Shown here one piece after another: positions 1-9,693 of a DNA stretch of 64,000 nucleotides. A model generated the notes under the pieces. That model was not told where the DNA came from. It searched no databases and worked only from the letters and a program-made list of their open reading frames with translations. This DNA is from Marinifilum sp. D714 (GTDB lineage: Bacteria; Bacteroidota; Bacteroidia; Bacteroidales; Marinifilaceae). The position numbers and the translations under genes were made by a program. The stretch spans positions 1 through 64,000 of the forward strand of contig NZ_JALPNU010000016.1 in assembly GCF_030851345.1 (NCBI RefSeq). Direction: 5' to 3'. The first letter of the stretch is position 1, and each line of letters starts with the position of its first letter.

Positions 1-1
1 A

Positions 2-70
2 CCTAAAGTTATTTCCGATTTTTTTCTTGAGCTAATTTTGGGCTCCGAAAAAATCAGAATAACTTTAGTT
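2..70. repeat. Imperfect ~70-nt palindrome
   Basis: The first 70 bases form a near-palindrome. The left arm begins CTAAAGTTATT and runs through a CGATTTTTT stretch. The right arm is the approximate reverse complement, ending AATAACTTTAG, around a short centre near 32-41. The arms pair over roughly 28 positions with a few mismatches. It lies downstream of the minus-strand glycosyltransferase and just beyond a separate terminator, and it may extend past the window edge. It could be an extended hairpin in a convergent intergenic space or a small MITE-like element. Confidence 0.6.
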
Positions 71-100
71 ACACACTTTATGGGATACTACTATAAAAAG

Positions 101-127
101 AGGCTGTCATAAATGACAGCCTTTTTT
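101..127 (-). terminator. Bidirectional Rho-independent terminator
   Basis: A 9-10 bp perfect stem (AGGCTGTCA / TGACAGCCT) with a loop of about 4 nt is flanked by an A tract on the left and a T tract on the right, so it can terminate transcription in both directions. It sits immediately after the stop codon of the minus-strand GT4 gene. Confidence 0.8.
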
Positions 128-128
128 A

Positions 129-1088
129 TTACTCTTGCATTGGATAATGCCTTATTTCGGAATCCATCACATGAACTGGGTTTTTCTCATTTAGCTGATG
201 GCCATTCAATACTTTTTCGTACATGCTTAAATAACCATCACACATATTTCTTACCGAAAAGTTATCACAAACATATTCATGGCAATATTTTCTATTATAG
301 TCTCTATAATTACTTGCAGCTTGAATTAATTCTGAGTAAGAATTAGATGTAACTCCAACTTCAGAAGGGATTAATTCGGGTAATGAACCATAGGTACTTC
401 CAAATACAGGTCCACCAAAATACAAACTCTCTACAATAGCCAGTCCGAATGGTTCGTGCCAAATAACAGGGAACAATAAAGCTTTTGATTGATTAATGAC
501 TTTACTTTTCTTTAAGCCTCCTAAAAAACCTTTATACCTCACAGTTTTTGATAATGGCAAACCGCGCCCTCCAATTACTGCAAGCTTCTCATTTAATGCC
601 TTTGCTATTTTTATACATCCCTTCAGATTTTTCTTACTTCTGCTAGCCTTACCTAAAAAGAGCATATGTTCTCTTTTTAAATTCCAATCAACAGGACCAT
701 ACTCATTAAAATCCAATCCATTGTAAACAAAAGTTGTACTCCCATGTCTTTCTGCATGATTCTTTGAAATAAAAACAGTGTTAATATTATACTGTTCATT
801 CGGTTTGCTATTTCCATGCAGTGTAGCTAAATGTGGCAAATCAACCTTCTCGTCTAGAGGAAAGTGACAATGTACAACATCTGTACCATCTGGAATTTGC
901 TCGTTTATTGATTTTTTTGGATCATACATATAAACATTAGCGAAATCACATGTTGAACCTTCCCCTGCTAGAAAGCTAACCTTGTGACCTCTTCTTACCA
1001 ATTCTTCTCCCAACCACCAAACAATACGTTCCGTGCCTCCATAAAGTAAAGCTGGTATTTTTAACTCTGTAACGAGTAATATATTCAT
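129..1088 (-). CDS. Family 4 glycosyltransferase
   Basis: Retaining GT-B glycosyltransferase that transfers a sugar from a nucleotide donor to a glycan acceptor at the cytoplasmic face. The N-terminal Rossmann half carries the glycine-rich GGTER motif at about residues 17-21. The C-terminal half carries the family E-x7-E motif as HEPFGLAIVE (E212 and E220), followed by GGPVFGS and SLPE, which contact the donor. At 319 aa it is shorter than most GT4 proteins (350-400), with compact domains but no missing core motif. There is no signal peptide. It stands about 125 nt downstream of a Wzi-like capsule gene on the same strand, so a role in surface polysaccharide is a reasonable inference. The specific sugar cannot be read from the sequence. 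Confidence 0.88.
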   Translation of the reverse strand: MNILLVTELKIPALLYGGTERIVWWLGEELVRRGHKVSFLAGEGSTCDFANVYMYDPKKSINEQIPDGTDVVHCHFPLDEKVDLPHLATLHGNSKPNEQYNINTVFISKNHAERHGSTTFVYNGLDFNEYGPVDWNLKREHMLFLGKASRSKKNLKGCIKIAKALNEKLAVIGGRGLPLSKTVRYKGFLGGLKKSKVINQSKALLFPVIWHEPFGLAIVESLYFGGPVFGSTYGSLPELIPSEVGVTSNSYSELIQAASNYRDYNRKYCHEYVCDNFSVRNMCDGYLSMYEKVLNGHQLNEKNPVHVMDSEIRHYPMQE

Positions 1089-1213
1089 GTTATATTATTT
1101 TTCACTTTATAATTAAATAACCATTATGGTATAAATTTTATTTAGAATGCTCAAAATTATACTTTTCGAGCTAAGTTTCAAGCCTCAGAAATTTTTCTTT
1201 TAATTAAATCGTA

Positions 1214-2596
1214 TTATAAGATTCCTGATTTAGACAATCGAATGAAAAAACCAAGGTTATCCTCAAACAATTGACCTTTATCCATTGCGCAAGCTACATC
1301 AATTTTAAATGGAAGTTTTTTAGCTGGAATCGTAAGTTCTACAAGACCTGAAAATTGATTTAAGCTATTTTCATAAGGAACTGCATTTGTTCCATAGTTT
1401 TTGCTAAAAGTGAAGTATGTTTTGTATGGTATGCTTCCTAAAAAACCCTTTACTCCCAAATGAACGGCTTTAAATTTATTACTAGCAATTATCGTGTGTC
1501 CATTGCTTTCTCCGGTAACAAAAAGTGGAGAACCAATTACTCTAGCATGGTGGGTCCATCCTGATCGGTATTCGCCGTGATTAAAGTAATTATCATTCCC
1601 TTTATAATTAACACCATCAATTAAACCATGTTTATCTCCTGACTGATCAGTAGTGTGATAAAACTCAACTATAGCTGATTGAATCAATGAATTCTCATTT
1701 GCTTTTCTAGTATAATACAAACCATAAAGTGCATCTGGGAAGCTCTCAAATTTACGTCCTGATCCGTCCTCAAAAACCGATTGGTAATAAGCATTTAAAC
1801 TAAATTTTTCTTCATTATAAAACAAATCGAAACGCCAACTTCCTATGTGGTCACCCAAACGGTATTCATCATTTGTAAAAGTTCCTTCGTCATCTCCACT
1901 ACCCGTAAACATCTTGAAATACTTATCTAAACCTCCTGAAATTTTTCCATGTTGAGGATGAGTTCCTGACCATAGCACATAATGCTCAGTTCCTGCACTT
2001 GCACTTAATTTAGAATCTTTGAAAAATCTCACATAAAAATTCTTGTGATGTATTCTGGCATTGTCGATGTACCTATTATCCGTAGTTAATCCATCCGACA
2101 ACAATCCTTTAAAAGATAAAATCCCTTTCAAAAAAGGAACATCTGTCCAATTTGGAATGCTAAGTTCATACCTAGGATACGATCTGGCATTATTTGAGTA
2201 TAACAAATTTCCATTTGTAGAAGATATCCCATTGTAGATAACATCATCGCTTTTCTGTCCTAATGAAAAATTGAAAATTTTCCATCGCAAACCAACAAAC
2301 AACTCATCCAACAATAAATCAGATTGATGACCAGTATATCCAATCCCACTGGCCTTCCACATAAAATCTATTTTATCCTTCCGGTTATCATCAAAATTCA
2401 TCCCTAAAGTAAAATCGGTCATTACATAATTCTCAGAAGGAACCACCCCCCTTTTATTTGAAACCAACCAAAATGGCAGATCTCCATCTTTACCAATTGA
2501 GGAGGAGATTCCAACATCATATTTTACTTGTTTTTGAGCACTAATTGTTGATGTTACCATTAAAAGCAACACAAATAATAATCCTTTAAATTTCAT
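1214..2596 (-). CDS. Capsule assembly Wzi-family outer-membrane protein
   Basis: Outer-membrane beta-barrel of the Caps_assemb_Wzi type found widely in Bacteroidota. Family members help attach or organise capsular polysaccharide at the cell surface. A classical signal peptide (MKFKGLLFVLLL..., cleavage after TISA at about residue 20) precedes a mature region of about 440 residues. That region is rich in alternating aromatic/polar strands and contains the typical early block DGDLPFWLVSNKRG. The barrel ends with a strand close to the C-terminus (FFIRLSKSGIL). The length fits the family. It is followed 3' by the GT4 gene and preceded, across about 75 nt, by a kinase/NUDIX pair, all on the minus strand. 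No unusual features were seen. Confidence 0.85.
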   Translation of the reverse strand: MKFKGLLFVLLLMVTSTISAQKQVKYDVGISSSIGKDGDLPFWLVSNKRGVVPSENYVMTDFTLGMNFDDNRKDKIDFMWKASGIGYTGHQSDLLLDELFVGLRWKIFNFSLGQKSDDVIYNGISSTNGNLLYSNNARSYPRYELSIPNWTDVPFLKGILSFKGLLSDGLTTDNRYIDNARIHHKNFYVRFFKDSKLSASAGTEHYVLWSGTHPQHGKISGGLDKYFKMFTGSGDDEGTFTNDEYRLGDHIGSWRFDLFYNEEKFSLNAYYQSVFEDGSGRKFESFPDALYGLYYTRKANENSLIQSAIVEFYHTTDQSGDKHGLIDGVNYKGNDNYFNHGEYRSGWTHHARVIGSPLFVTGESNGHTIIASNKFKAVHLGVKGFLGSIPYKTYFTFSKNYGTNAVPYENSLNQFSGLVELTIPAKKLPFKIDVACAMDKGQLFEDNLGFFIRLSKSGIL

Positions 2597-2672
2597 CTAA
2601 TTTACTTTAAGTCTATTTTTCAAAAAACAATGATTCGCTATTAATAAATAATTAAACAGTAAAAAGGGAATT

Positions 2673-3422
2673 TTATTTTTTGAATTTCTTCTTGATTGCT
2701 AATTTTCGATTGATTTTTTCTTTATGTTCTTTGTCAAATTGAATTAACAATTTCACGGCTTCCTCTTCGTTCTTTCCATTTAAGTTAGCATATTCTCTCG
2801 CCACCACTTCCAATTCCTCGTCACTTGCCCAAATCTGAGCAAAATTCTTAAGACCTTTCATGTAAGGCATTTTCTCAAAATGCATCCTATTAATATCAAC
2901 TACACTGAATTGATATTTTTCATCCTTCAATCTTTTGATTAAAATATTGCCTCTGGAGTAATCTAGGTGATGAATACAATTCTTATGAAGTTTACAATAG
3001 GTATACTCAGCAAACTGACGTAAAATATTATCCTTATCCGGAAATTCGAAACCAATTAAATCACGAATGGTAAAATCATATTCATGGTGAATACTAACAT
3101 AGTAACTTCTATGGAATAAACCCTTTTTAATTGTTTCAACACAAGCTACAGGTTCAGGAGTATCTGCTCCTAAACTTATCATTTTCATTGCATATTCATA
3201 GGAATGTTTTGCTTTCGATCCGCGTAGCCAAGCATATGCAACTTTATTAATCAAATGAGGAATTTTAAAGGATTTTACATTTAATTTAACACCATCACAA
3301 TCAAAAACTTTTATTTCATTTCTTCCTTTATAAATTGATTCACCTGAAGTTTCAAACATTTCTGGCAATTCATTTATAAATGATTTTAGCTTTTTATATT
3401 TTGGATTAACTATTACTCTCAT
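2673..3422 (-). CDS. Lipopolysaccharide kinase InaA/WaaP-like protein
   Basis: Small protein-kinase-fold enzyme resembling the WaaP/InaA/Kdo-kinase group, which phosphorylates sugars of the LPS core or related small acceptors. The catalytic loop is visible as HLDYSRGN at about residues 152-159 (proposed base D154, metal ligand N159). A DFG-like metal-binding Asp lies in VVDINR at about residue 176. A Lys in KLNVKSFK near residue 50 is the likely ATP-anchoring lysine. The C-terminus is strongly basic (KKKFKK), consistent with a membrane-peripheral enzyme. Its start codon lies inside the end of the upstream NUDIX gene (17-nt overlap), which argues for translational coupling. The natural substrate is unknown. 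Confidence 0.78.
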   Translation of the reverse strand: MRVIVNPKYKKLKSFINELPEMFETSGESIYKGRNEIKVFDCDGVKLNVKSFKIPHLINKVAYAWLRGSKAKHSYEYAMKMISLGADTPEPVACVETIKKGLFHRSYYVSIHHEYDFTIRDLIGFEFPDKDNILRQFAEYTYCKLHKNCIHHLDYSRGNILIKRLKDEKYQFSVVDINRMHFEKMPYMKGLKNFAQIWASDEELEVVAREYANLNGKNEEEAVKLLIQFDKEHKEKINRKLAIKKKFKK

Positions 3423-4005
3423 CTAATTTTGATTTTACAAATGACTTTACAATTTCTTTTATTGATACCGATCCAATCTCATTCAATGGAATATCTGCTG
3501 GCTTAAAAAATTCAAACGAAGAAATATCATCTTGAGCCTTAATATTTTTAAACGATTTTATCTGACATATAAAAGCCAAATCCGTTGTAAATACCGATAA
3601 TCCTCCAAAAACATATTCATTAGGAAATGACATAAAGTATTTCATCTCTTTTATGTCCAAATTCAACTCTTCTCTAATTTCTCTTTGTATAGCATTTTCA
3701 GCTGTTTCCATTACATCTACAAATCCTCCTGGCAAATCGAGCATTCCCAATTGTGGTTCAATTGCGCGACGAGTCAACAACAACTCCCCTTTCTCGTTTA
3801 TAATTAAAGCTGCCACTGCTGCTGCTGAATTGATATAGAGATGAAATGAACATGTTCCACACAAAAAGGAATTATCCCTATTGTAAACAAATTCTCTACT
3901 TCCACATTTTGGACAATATCGAATTACTTTTTCTGGGAATGTAGGTGCCATACCTTTACGATTTACAGTGAATCCAACTTTTAATTCAAAAAAATTCTTT
4001 ACCAA
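3406..4005 (-). CDS. NUDIX hydrolase with N-terminal zinc ribbon
   Basis: Hydrolase of nucleoside diphosphates linked to another moiety. A zinc-ribbon (C31-x2-C34 ... C49-x2-C52) precedes the NUDIX fold. The NUDIX box is complete: starting at G94, five residues, Glu, seven residues, then REIREEL. This zinc-ribbon-plus-NUDIX layout is shared with NADH pyrophosphatase (NudC) and with ADP-ribose-type enzymes. The NudC-specific SQPWPFPxS block is not present, so substrate assignment stays open. It is the first gene of a two-gene unit, its 3' end overlapping the kinase start by 17 nt. Length (199 aa) is normal. Confidence 0.88.
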   Translation of the reverse strand: MVKNFFELKVGFTVNRKGMAPTFPEKVIRYCPKCGSREFVYNRDNSFLCGTCSFHLYINSAAAVAALIINEKGELLLTRRAIEPQLGMLDLPGGFVDVMETAENAIQREIREELNLDIKEMKYFMSFPNEYVFGGLSVFTTDLAFICQIKSFKNIKAQDDISSFEFFKPADIPLNEIGSVSIKEIVKSFVKSKLDESNS

Positions 4006-4390
4006 CAGAGTTGAATAGAATAAAAAAATAATGAAAAGACAAAACTAACTTATTGTTATCTGAATGCCAATAATTAGCTGTTTAATTTTGGAATATTTTC
4101 CTTTGAATACATGAAATACATTGACAAAAAGTATAATTAATCTACCTGATTTTATTATTTGGATTCATCCCAAATTAGCTTTTAAATCGATTGCAGTGCT
4201 TTGATTATTTCAAAAACTTATTACTTTTAGTGCCGAAGCAAATACAATGGGTATGGCCAAGCTCAATATTTTTTATCCTGACTAAAAAAAGAGCTTGTAT
4301 CCTATTCAAATCAAATGGTCGCTAATTTTACTTGAACAAGGTATTCAAGCCACCCCATTCATTTTGATTCTAACCCAAATACCATATATA
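4006..4390. other. Intergenic gap without recognised gene
   Basis: This AT-rich spacer lies between the divergently positioned 3' end of the gamma-glutamyltransferase and the 5' end of the NUDIX gene. No ORF with family resemblance, tRNA or clear promoter was found. A short open stretch around 4290-4380 has no start or recognisable similarity and was not called. Confidence 0.5.
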
Positions 4391-4423
4391 AAAAAAGGCA
4401 TTTCTTAAGGAAATGCCTTTTTT
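4391..4423 (-). terminator. Rho-independent terminator
   Basis: A strong hairpin: a 13-14 bp stem (AAAAAAGGCATTT with its complement) closes a 5-nt loop TTAAG, with T/A tracts on both sides. It lies directly after the stop codon of the gamma-glutamyltransferase gene on the minus strand and could also work in the other direction. Confidence 0.88.
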
Positions 4424-4425
4424 AT

Positions 4426-6129
4426 TTAGTAGCCAATAGCTCTACTATCTTTATGCCTCAAAGTGTCCGGAGCTCCAACCAATAGTCCATCGCCATTTAT
4501 TGCTATATTAGCCATCATTCCAATTCTGGATTGTTCTTGAATTACATGTCCCAGATCTTGTAAACCTCTTTTTACTGATGGGGAGATTGCATCAATTTCT
4601 GCATATACTTTGTCGGGTAACCATTGCGAATGGATTCTTGGAGCATTTACACAATCTTGAGGATTCATTTTAAATTCAACAGCATTGATAATATTTTGAA
4701 ATACAGAAGTTATAATGGTTGAACCTCCTGGCGATCCAGTTACCATAAACAGTTTCCCATTTTTCTCAATAATAGTTGGAGTCATACTACTAAGCATTCT
4801 CTTTTCCGGTTCAATTGCATTGGCTTTTCCACCTACCAATCCAAACTGATTTGGCACTCCTGGCTTAATGCTAAAATCATCCATTTCGTTATTTAAAAAG
4901 AATCCTCCTCCTTTAACAATTACTTTACTGCCATAGTTCCCATTTAGTGTAGTAGTTACCGAAACTGCATTTCCCCATTTATCCACAATAGAGAAGTGAG
5001 TTGTTTCAAAACTCTCTATTACTTCTACATTACCCGCTTTTATTTCTTGTGAATTCGATTTTTTATCCATACCAATATTGGAAAAACGATTAACCAAATA
5101 ATCTTCGCTTAACAACTTGTTTACAGGAACAGAACAATAATCCGGATCTCCCAGCCAAGTTGCTCTATCAGCATATACTCTTCGCTCTAACTCTACCATC
5201 AAATGTATGTGTTCAAATGATCCTGGACTGTATTTTTGAAAATCAAATATTTCAGCACCTTTTAATAGTTGAAGTAAAGCAATTCCTCCACTCGATGGTG
5301 GCGGCATTGATATGATTTTGCAATCACGATAATTTCCAACTAATGCAGGACGCCATATAGATTTATAATCTTTTAAATCCGCATAAGTAATCAGACCATT
5401 TCCATTCTGTATTTCCTCAACTATTAAGTCCGCTGTTTTTCCTGAATAAAAGCCATCTCTTCCTTTATCTCTTATTCTAATTAATACTTCTTCCAGATCT
5501 TTATTGACTAGCAACTCTCCTACCTGAAAATCCTTTTGGCACACATAACAGCAATCATATTTATCTGAATTTACTTCACAAATTCTTTCACGGTAAGCGT
5601 TTAATTTATCTGCTTCCAATTTGCTCAGTTTTATACCTTCCCTTGCTAAATCAATTGCTGGCTGCAATAATTTAGTCCAAGTCAATTTGCCATACTTTTG
5701 ATGTAAATTCACCATTCCATCAACACTCCCAGGTACACCAACAGCAAGATGACCAGTTTGACTTAACCCATCTATAACATTACCCAAACTATCAAGATAC
5801 ATGTCTTCAAAAGATGCTTTCGGGGCTTTTTCTCTAAAATCAAGGCTTATGGATTCTCCTTTCGCTGTTCGAATAACCGCAAATCCTCCACCGCCTATAT
5901 TACCGGCTCTGGGATAAACAACAGCCAATGCAAACTGCACAGCAACTGCCGCATCAAAAGCATTTCCTCCTTGTTTTAGAATATCTGTCCCCACTTCAGA
6001 TGCCAGATAGTGTGCTGTAACCACAACACCATTCTTAAATATATTATCTGATTTTAAATTGTTTTTTTGATTACATGCTAATAAAAGAAATAGCGAAATA
6101 ATTACCGATAGTGTTTTGTTTAGCTTCAT
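4426..6129 (-). CDS. ggt: Gamma-glutamyltransferase (lipoprotein)
   Basis: N-terminal-nucleophile hydrolase that cleaves or transfers the gamma-glutamyl group of glutathione and related peptides. The lipobox LLAC (C19) marks it as a periplasmic or outer-membrane-anchored lipoprotein. The autocatalytic processing site is at TTHFS, with the nucleophile Thr at about residue 376. LDFRE near residue 100 supplies the Arg that holds the gamma-glutamyl carboxylate. MPPPSSGG near residue 275-282 and the GGGFFLNNEMDDF block are also family-typical. Length (567 aa) is normal. A cysteine-rich patch (C184, C193, C194, C197) lies in the large subunit just after residue 180 and is unusual for the family. 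Flanked by terminators on both sides, it looks monocistronic. Confidence 0.93.
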   Translation of the reverse strand: MKLNKTLSVIISLFLLLACNQKNNLKSDNIFKNGVVVTAHYLASEVGTDILKQGGNAFDAAVAVQFALAVVYPRAGNIGGGGFAVIRTAKGESISLDFREKAPKASFEDMYLDSLGNVIDGLSQTGHLAVGVPGSVDGMVNLHQKYGKLTWTKLLQPAIDLAREGIKLSKLEADKLNAYRERICEVNSDKYDCCYVCQKDFQVGELLVNKDLEEVLIRIRDKGRDGFYSGKTADLIVEEIQNGNGLITYADLKDYKSIWRPALVGNYRDCKIISMPPPSSGGIALLQLLKGAEIFDFQKYSPGSFEHIHLMVELERRVYADRATWLGDPDYCSVPVNKLLSEDYLVNRFSNIGMDKKSNSQEIKAGNVEVIESFETTHFSIVDKWGNAVSVTTTLNGNYGSKVIVKGGGFFLNNEMDDFSIKPGVPNQFGLVGGKANAIEPEKRMLSSMTPTIIEKNGKLFMVTGSPGGSTIITSVFQNIINAVEFKMNPQDCVNAPRIHSQWLPDKVYAEIDAISPSVKRGLQDLGHVIQEQSRIGMMANIAINGDGLLVGAPDTLRHKDSRAIGY

Positions 6130-6181
6130 ATGGTTGGGTTAAATGAAGTCTAAAGATAAAAAAAGATACATTTATGTATAC

Positions 6182-6208
6182 AAAAAAAGCGGCTGCAAAT
6201 GCAACCGC
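6182..6208 (-). terminator. Rho-independent terminator for the TonB receptor gene
   Basis: Read on the minus strand, an 8-bp stem with one U-G pair (GCGGTTGC / GCAGCCGC) closes a 4-nt ATTT loop and is followed by a run of seven T. It lies 25 nt beyond the stop codon of the TonB-dependent receptor. Confidence 0.85.
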
Positions 6209-6232
6209 CTTGATATTTTAATAAACTAAATT

Positions 6233-9200
6233 TTAGTTGAAAATATAACGCAATCCAATTTGCAATTGCCACTTCGATCTAACTGAAACATCATCAGTAT
6301 ATGAATCTTTTAAATTTGTATTAAACTCCATCCATGGAGTACCATTGTTATCTACTCCTTTTACCGTAATTGGACGAGTTTCTGTTGGCAACTGACGTAC
6401 CCCCCAGTTAGAGCTAATCATATTTCCAAGATTCAATATATCTAAAGAGAACTGAAGTTTATTTTTCTTTCCTCCTACCTCAAAATTGTAATCCTGCATG
6501 AATCGGAAATCCAATTGTCCAAACCATGGCAACATTGCACCATTTCTTTCTGCATACTTCCCTCTTTGATCTCTTAGGTAATCATCTTGACTAATGAATG
6601 CATCAAGTGCAGCCCATTGCTGAGCAGCATCCGCGGCTTCGATTCCTACTCCATTTTCCACTTTTCCAAATCTAATATCAGATGAATTTCTAGGAACATA
6701 AATCAAATCATTATTGCTAATCGCATCGTTATTAACATCTCCAATATAAGTATAAGAGTAACGATTCCCTTTCCCAGCTTCGTAGAACATAGCGAATGAA
6801 GAAGCAAATTTACCGTAGTTAACCTTGTACATTGCCGAAGCAATTACTCTATGTCTCAATCCATATCGTGACCATGAATACGCAGGATTATTAGGATTAC
6901 CGACAACAGGATTTCTTTGAAAAGCATCAGCCGCAATCTCTGCAGGAATAGAAGTAAGGTCCTTTGCATTCAAATAGGTATAAGCTACATCTGCAGAAAG
7001 TCCACAGTCCCACTTCTTAGCTAACTTACCAGTTGCAGTGAATTGGTATCCTTTACTAGTATTATCCATCACGATGGCACCTGCTTCCAAAAATGTTTCA
7101 AAACCAGTAGCTGGCGAGTAAATGTTATTTTCATTTCCTGAATAGCTAACACGATTATCACCAGTTCCTGTTAGCTGTCCTGTTGGAGGTAACATGTTGT
7201 AATTTTTGTGAACTACTGCATTCACATCTTTTGAATAAATACCTTCAACTGTTGCCAACCAACCATTTCCAAATTTCATATCAATGGCAATATTATTCTT
7301 CCATACCTGAGGAAATTTAAAGTCATCAGCGGTAGCATTTAACTGGAACTCATAGCCCAGATCAATTCTTGCATTTGATGATTGGTTACCCAACCATACA
7401 AATGGAATACGGCCTGTGAAAATACCAGATCCTCCTCGTAACTGCATGGTATTATCACCTTTTATATCCCAGTTAAAACCAAATCGTGGAGACCACATAA
7501 GTTTTGAATCTGGCCAGGTTGCGGGATCCAATCTCACTGATTTTCCATTTTCATCCACCCAACCATCAAAATCTCTCCCCCGGTTAGTAGCTTCATCTTG
7601 TGGAATATCATTATAATATTTAGGAAAATCAACTCGCAATCCTAATGTAAGTTTCAAATCATCATTAACCTGAAATTCATCCTGAGCATAGAATGCGATT
7701 TGAGCAACATCTACATCAGACCACACATATGGATTTTGTTGAGAATCGGTAACCATTTGATTTAAATCGTAATTACCTGGATTTCCAAATAGGGTTAAAT
7801 TATTATTTAAAAAATCATCTACACTATTTGCTACAAGCAAAGGATAATAGAATAAATTGAATGAATTCTCAAATTTAAATCTCTCATAATTGAATCCTAC
7901 CGTAATGGCATGACGATCTGCGTAATAGGTTAGGTTATCAGAAATTTGCCATACGTCCTGGTTCAAACGATTGTGAGTAGAAAACATTTCAGATCCCGCA
8001 GTTAAGGCAATATTCTCTCTTTCATCTAAAATGTCAATAACTGGAAATGGTGCTGAATGTGGATTACGCTTATCGCGAAAAGCAGTAAAACTTACCATGA
8101 ACTTGTTTGAAATTTTACTTGAAAACATTGAATGCAATTCTCCAACAACAGAGTGAATTTTATTAAAAATTCGGTATGATGAATTTTGGAATGGCAAACG
8201 ATTAGGTGTAGGTCCACGTCCTCCAATTGCTTCCGGGTGTGGAAGAATATCTTTCCAGGCATCCAACATGTTGTAACGAAGTACCATATTGTGATTTCTA
8301 GACAAATTTGCATCCAACTTAATCAAAAACTTATCGTTTGATGTTTCGTGATTATACCCTTGATATGCTCCGGTTTTATACCCCCATTCTTCATCAAAGT
8401 GATTCATTACTGCAATTGCATCGGCTTCAGAAATACTCGTAGTATTTGAATTACCCGTATTTGTACCATTATCAGCCACAAAACCATGAGCCAGTTGATC
8501 TCTTCTTTCCTGCTCGTAGTTTACGAAAAAGAAGAGTTTGTTTTTAATGATTGGACCTCCCAAACTAATACCGTATTGCTTGGTGCTAAAGTCGAAATTT
8601 TCCACTTTCAATCCACCTACTTTATCACCAATCATATCTTCATTGCGGTAATAATAGTAAGTAGATCCTTTGAACTCATTGGTCCCAGATTTCGTAACTG
8701 CATTTACACCAGCTCCGGTAAATCCCCCCTCACGAACATCGAAAGGTGCTAAGGATACCTGAATTTGATCAATCGCATCAAGCGAAACAGGTTGAGCATC
8801 AGCCTGTCCACCAGGCGTTGCAACATCCAAACCGAATGAGTTATTGAAAATAGAACCATCTAAAGAGAAGTTGTTGTAAAGATTGTTACGACCTCCAAAG
8901 CTGTTTCCATCTGATTCTGGAGTCAAACGTGTCATATCCGACTGACTTCTCGAAATTGTTGGTAAAGCAACAATTCTTTCACGATTTACATTGGTTTGGG
9001 CACCTGTTCTATCCTGACTAATTACATCGTTTTTGTCATAAACTATTGCAATCTCATCAATCTGAATATTGTCTTCGTGAATAACTAAGTTAATTTCTGC
9101 AGATTTATTCAACTGCAAGTAAATATTTTCTTGCTTTGATTCTTTGTAACCGATAAAAGTTACGGTTACAATATAAGGCCCACCAACTTTCATATTACGA

Positions 9201-9409
9201 ATATCAAATCGGCCATCATCTTGTGTAATAGTACCATATTGCGTACCTGTTGGAGTGTGAGTTGCCACAACCGTTGCCGCAAATACAGGGGCGTTTTGAG
9301 GATCAACAACTTTTCCGCGCATTGACGAAGTTGTTACCCCTTGCGAAAAAGCACCTGGCAAGTAAGCTGCCAATGCTGCTACAAGAAATAATAATTTTAA
9401 TTTCTTCAT
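6233..9409 (-). CDS. TonB-dependent receptor with carboxypeptidase-regulatory domain
   Basis: Large outer-membrane transporter or receptor. The start is placed at the ATG at 9407-9409, which gives a proper signal peptide (MKKLKLLFLVAALAAYLPGAFSQ); the 31 residues upstream in the open frame do not look like a signal. Next comes a carboxypeptidase-regulatory-like beta-sandwich (about residues 27-100 of the mature gene product; GRFDIRNMKVGGPYIVTV), a plug domain with SLDGSIFNNS and VNAVTKSGTNEFKG, and a barrel of about 800 residues ending LQIGLRYIFN, with a typical aromatic C-terminal strand. There is no SusD partner next to it, so a glycan-utilisation locus is not indicated. Related CarboxypepD_reg receptors often have unknown cargo. 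About 1058 aa, monocistronic, with its own terminator. Confidence 0.9.
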   Translation of the reverse strand: MKKLKLLFLVAALAAYLPGAFSQGVTTSSMRGKVVDPQNAPVFAATVVATHTPTGTQYGTITQDDGRFDIRNMKVGGPYIVTVTFIGYKESKQENIYLQLNKSAEINLVIHEDNIQIDEIAIVYDKNDVISQDRTGAQTNVNRERIVALPTISRSQSDMTRLTPESDGNSFGGRNNLYNNFSLDGSIFNNSFGLDVATPGGQADAQPVSLDAIDQIQVSLAPFDVREGGFTGAGVNAVTKSGTNEFKGSTYYYYRNEDMIGDKVGGLKVENFDFSTKQYGISLGGPIIKNKLFFFVNYEQERRDQLAHGFVADNGTNTGNSNTTSISEADAIAVMNHFDEEWGYKTGAYQGYNHETSNDKFLIKLDANLSRNHNMVLRYNMLDAWKDILPHPEAIGGRGPTPNRLPFQNSSYRIFNKIHSVVGELHSMFSSKISNKFMVSFTAFRDKRNPHSAPFPVIDILDERENIALTAGSEMFSTHNRLNQDVWQISDNLTYYADRHAITVGFNYERFKFENSFNLFYYPLLVANSVDDFLNNNLTLFGNPGNYDLNQMVTDSQQNPYVWSDVDVAQIAFYAQDEFQVNDDLKLTLGLRVDFPKYYNDIPQDEATNRGRDFDGWVDENGKSVRLDPATWPDSKLMWSPRFGFNWDIKGDNTMQLRGGSGIFTGRIPFVWLGNQSSNARIDLGYEFQLNATADDFKFPQVWKNNIAIDMKFGNGWLATVEGIYSKDVNAVVHKNYNMLPPTGQLTGTGDNRVSYSGNENNIYSPATGFETFLEAGAIVMDNTSKGYQFTATGKLAKKWDCGLSADVAYTYLNAKDLTSIPAEIAADAFQRNPVVGNPNNPAYSWSRYGLRHRVIASAMYKVNYGKFASSFAMFYEAGKGNRYSYTYIGDVNNDAISNNDLIYVPRNSSDIRFGKVENGVGIEAADAAQQWAALDAFISQDDYLRDQRGKYAERNGAMLPWFGQLDFRFMQDYNFEVGGKKNKLQFSLDILNLGNMISSNWGVRQLPTETRPITVKGVDNNGTPWMEFNTNLKDSYTDDVSVRSKWQLQIGLRYIFN

Positions 9410-9693
9410 TTGAACAAAGATTAGATTATAATTAGGTAGATTATAAAAATAAAAAAAATCAAAAAACAAACCTACAGATCCGTATATCATATTTATTAAC
9501 ATTCAACACAATAGAGGATCAAACCTTTATCATATTGTTTAATATAATCCTTGTTCCAAAATCACAGACATTAAAATTCACTAAAGAAATAGGTACATAG
9601 CGAAGATTAATTTTACTTTAAACACAACTCCCTAATAAACAAACTGTTTAATTTAAATTTCGCAAAAGAATTTTCAACCTCAATACCATCTAA

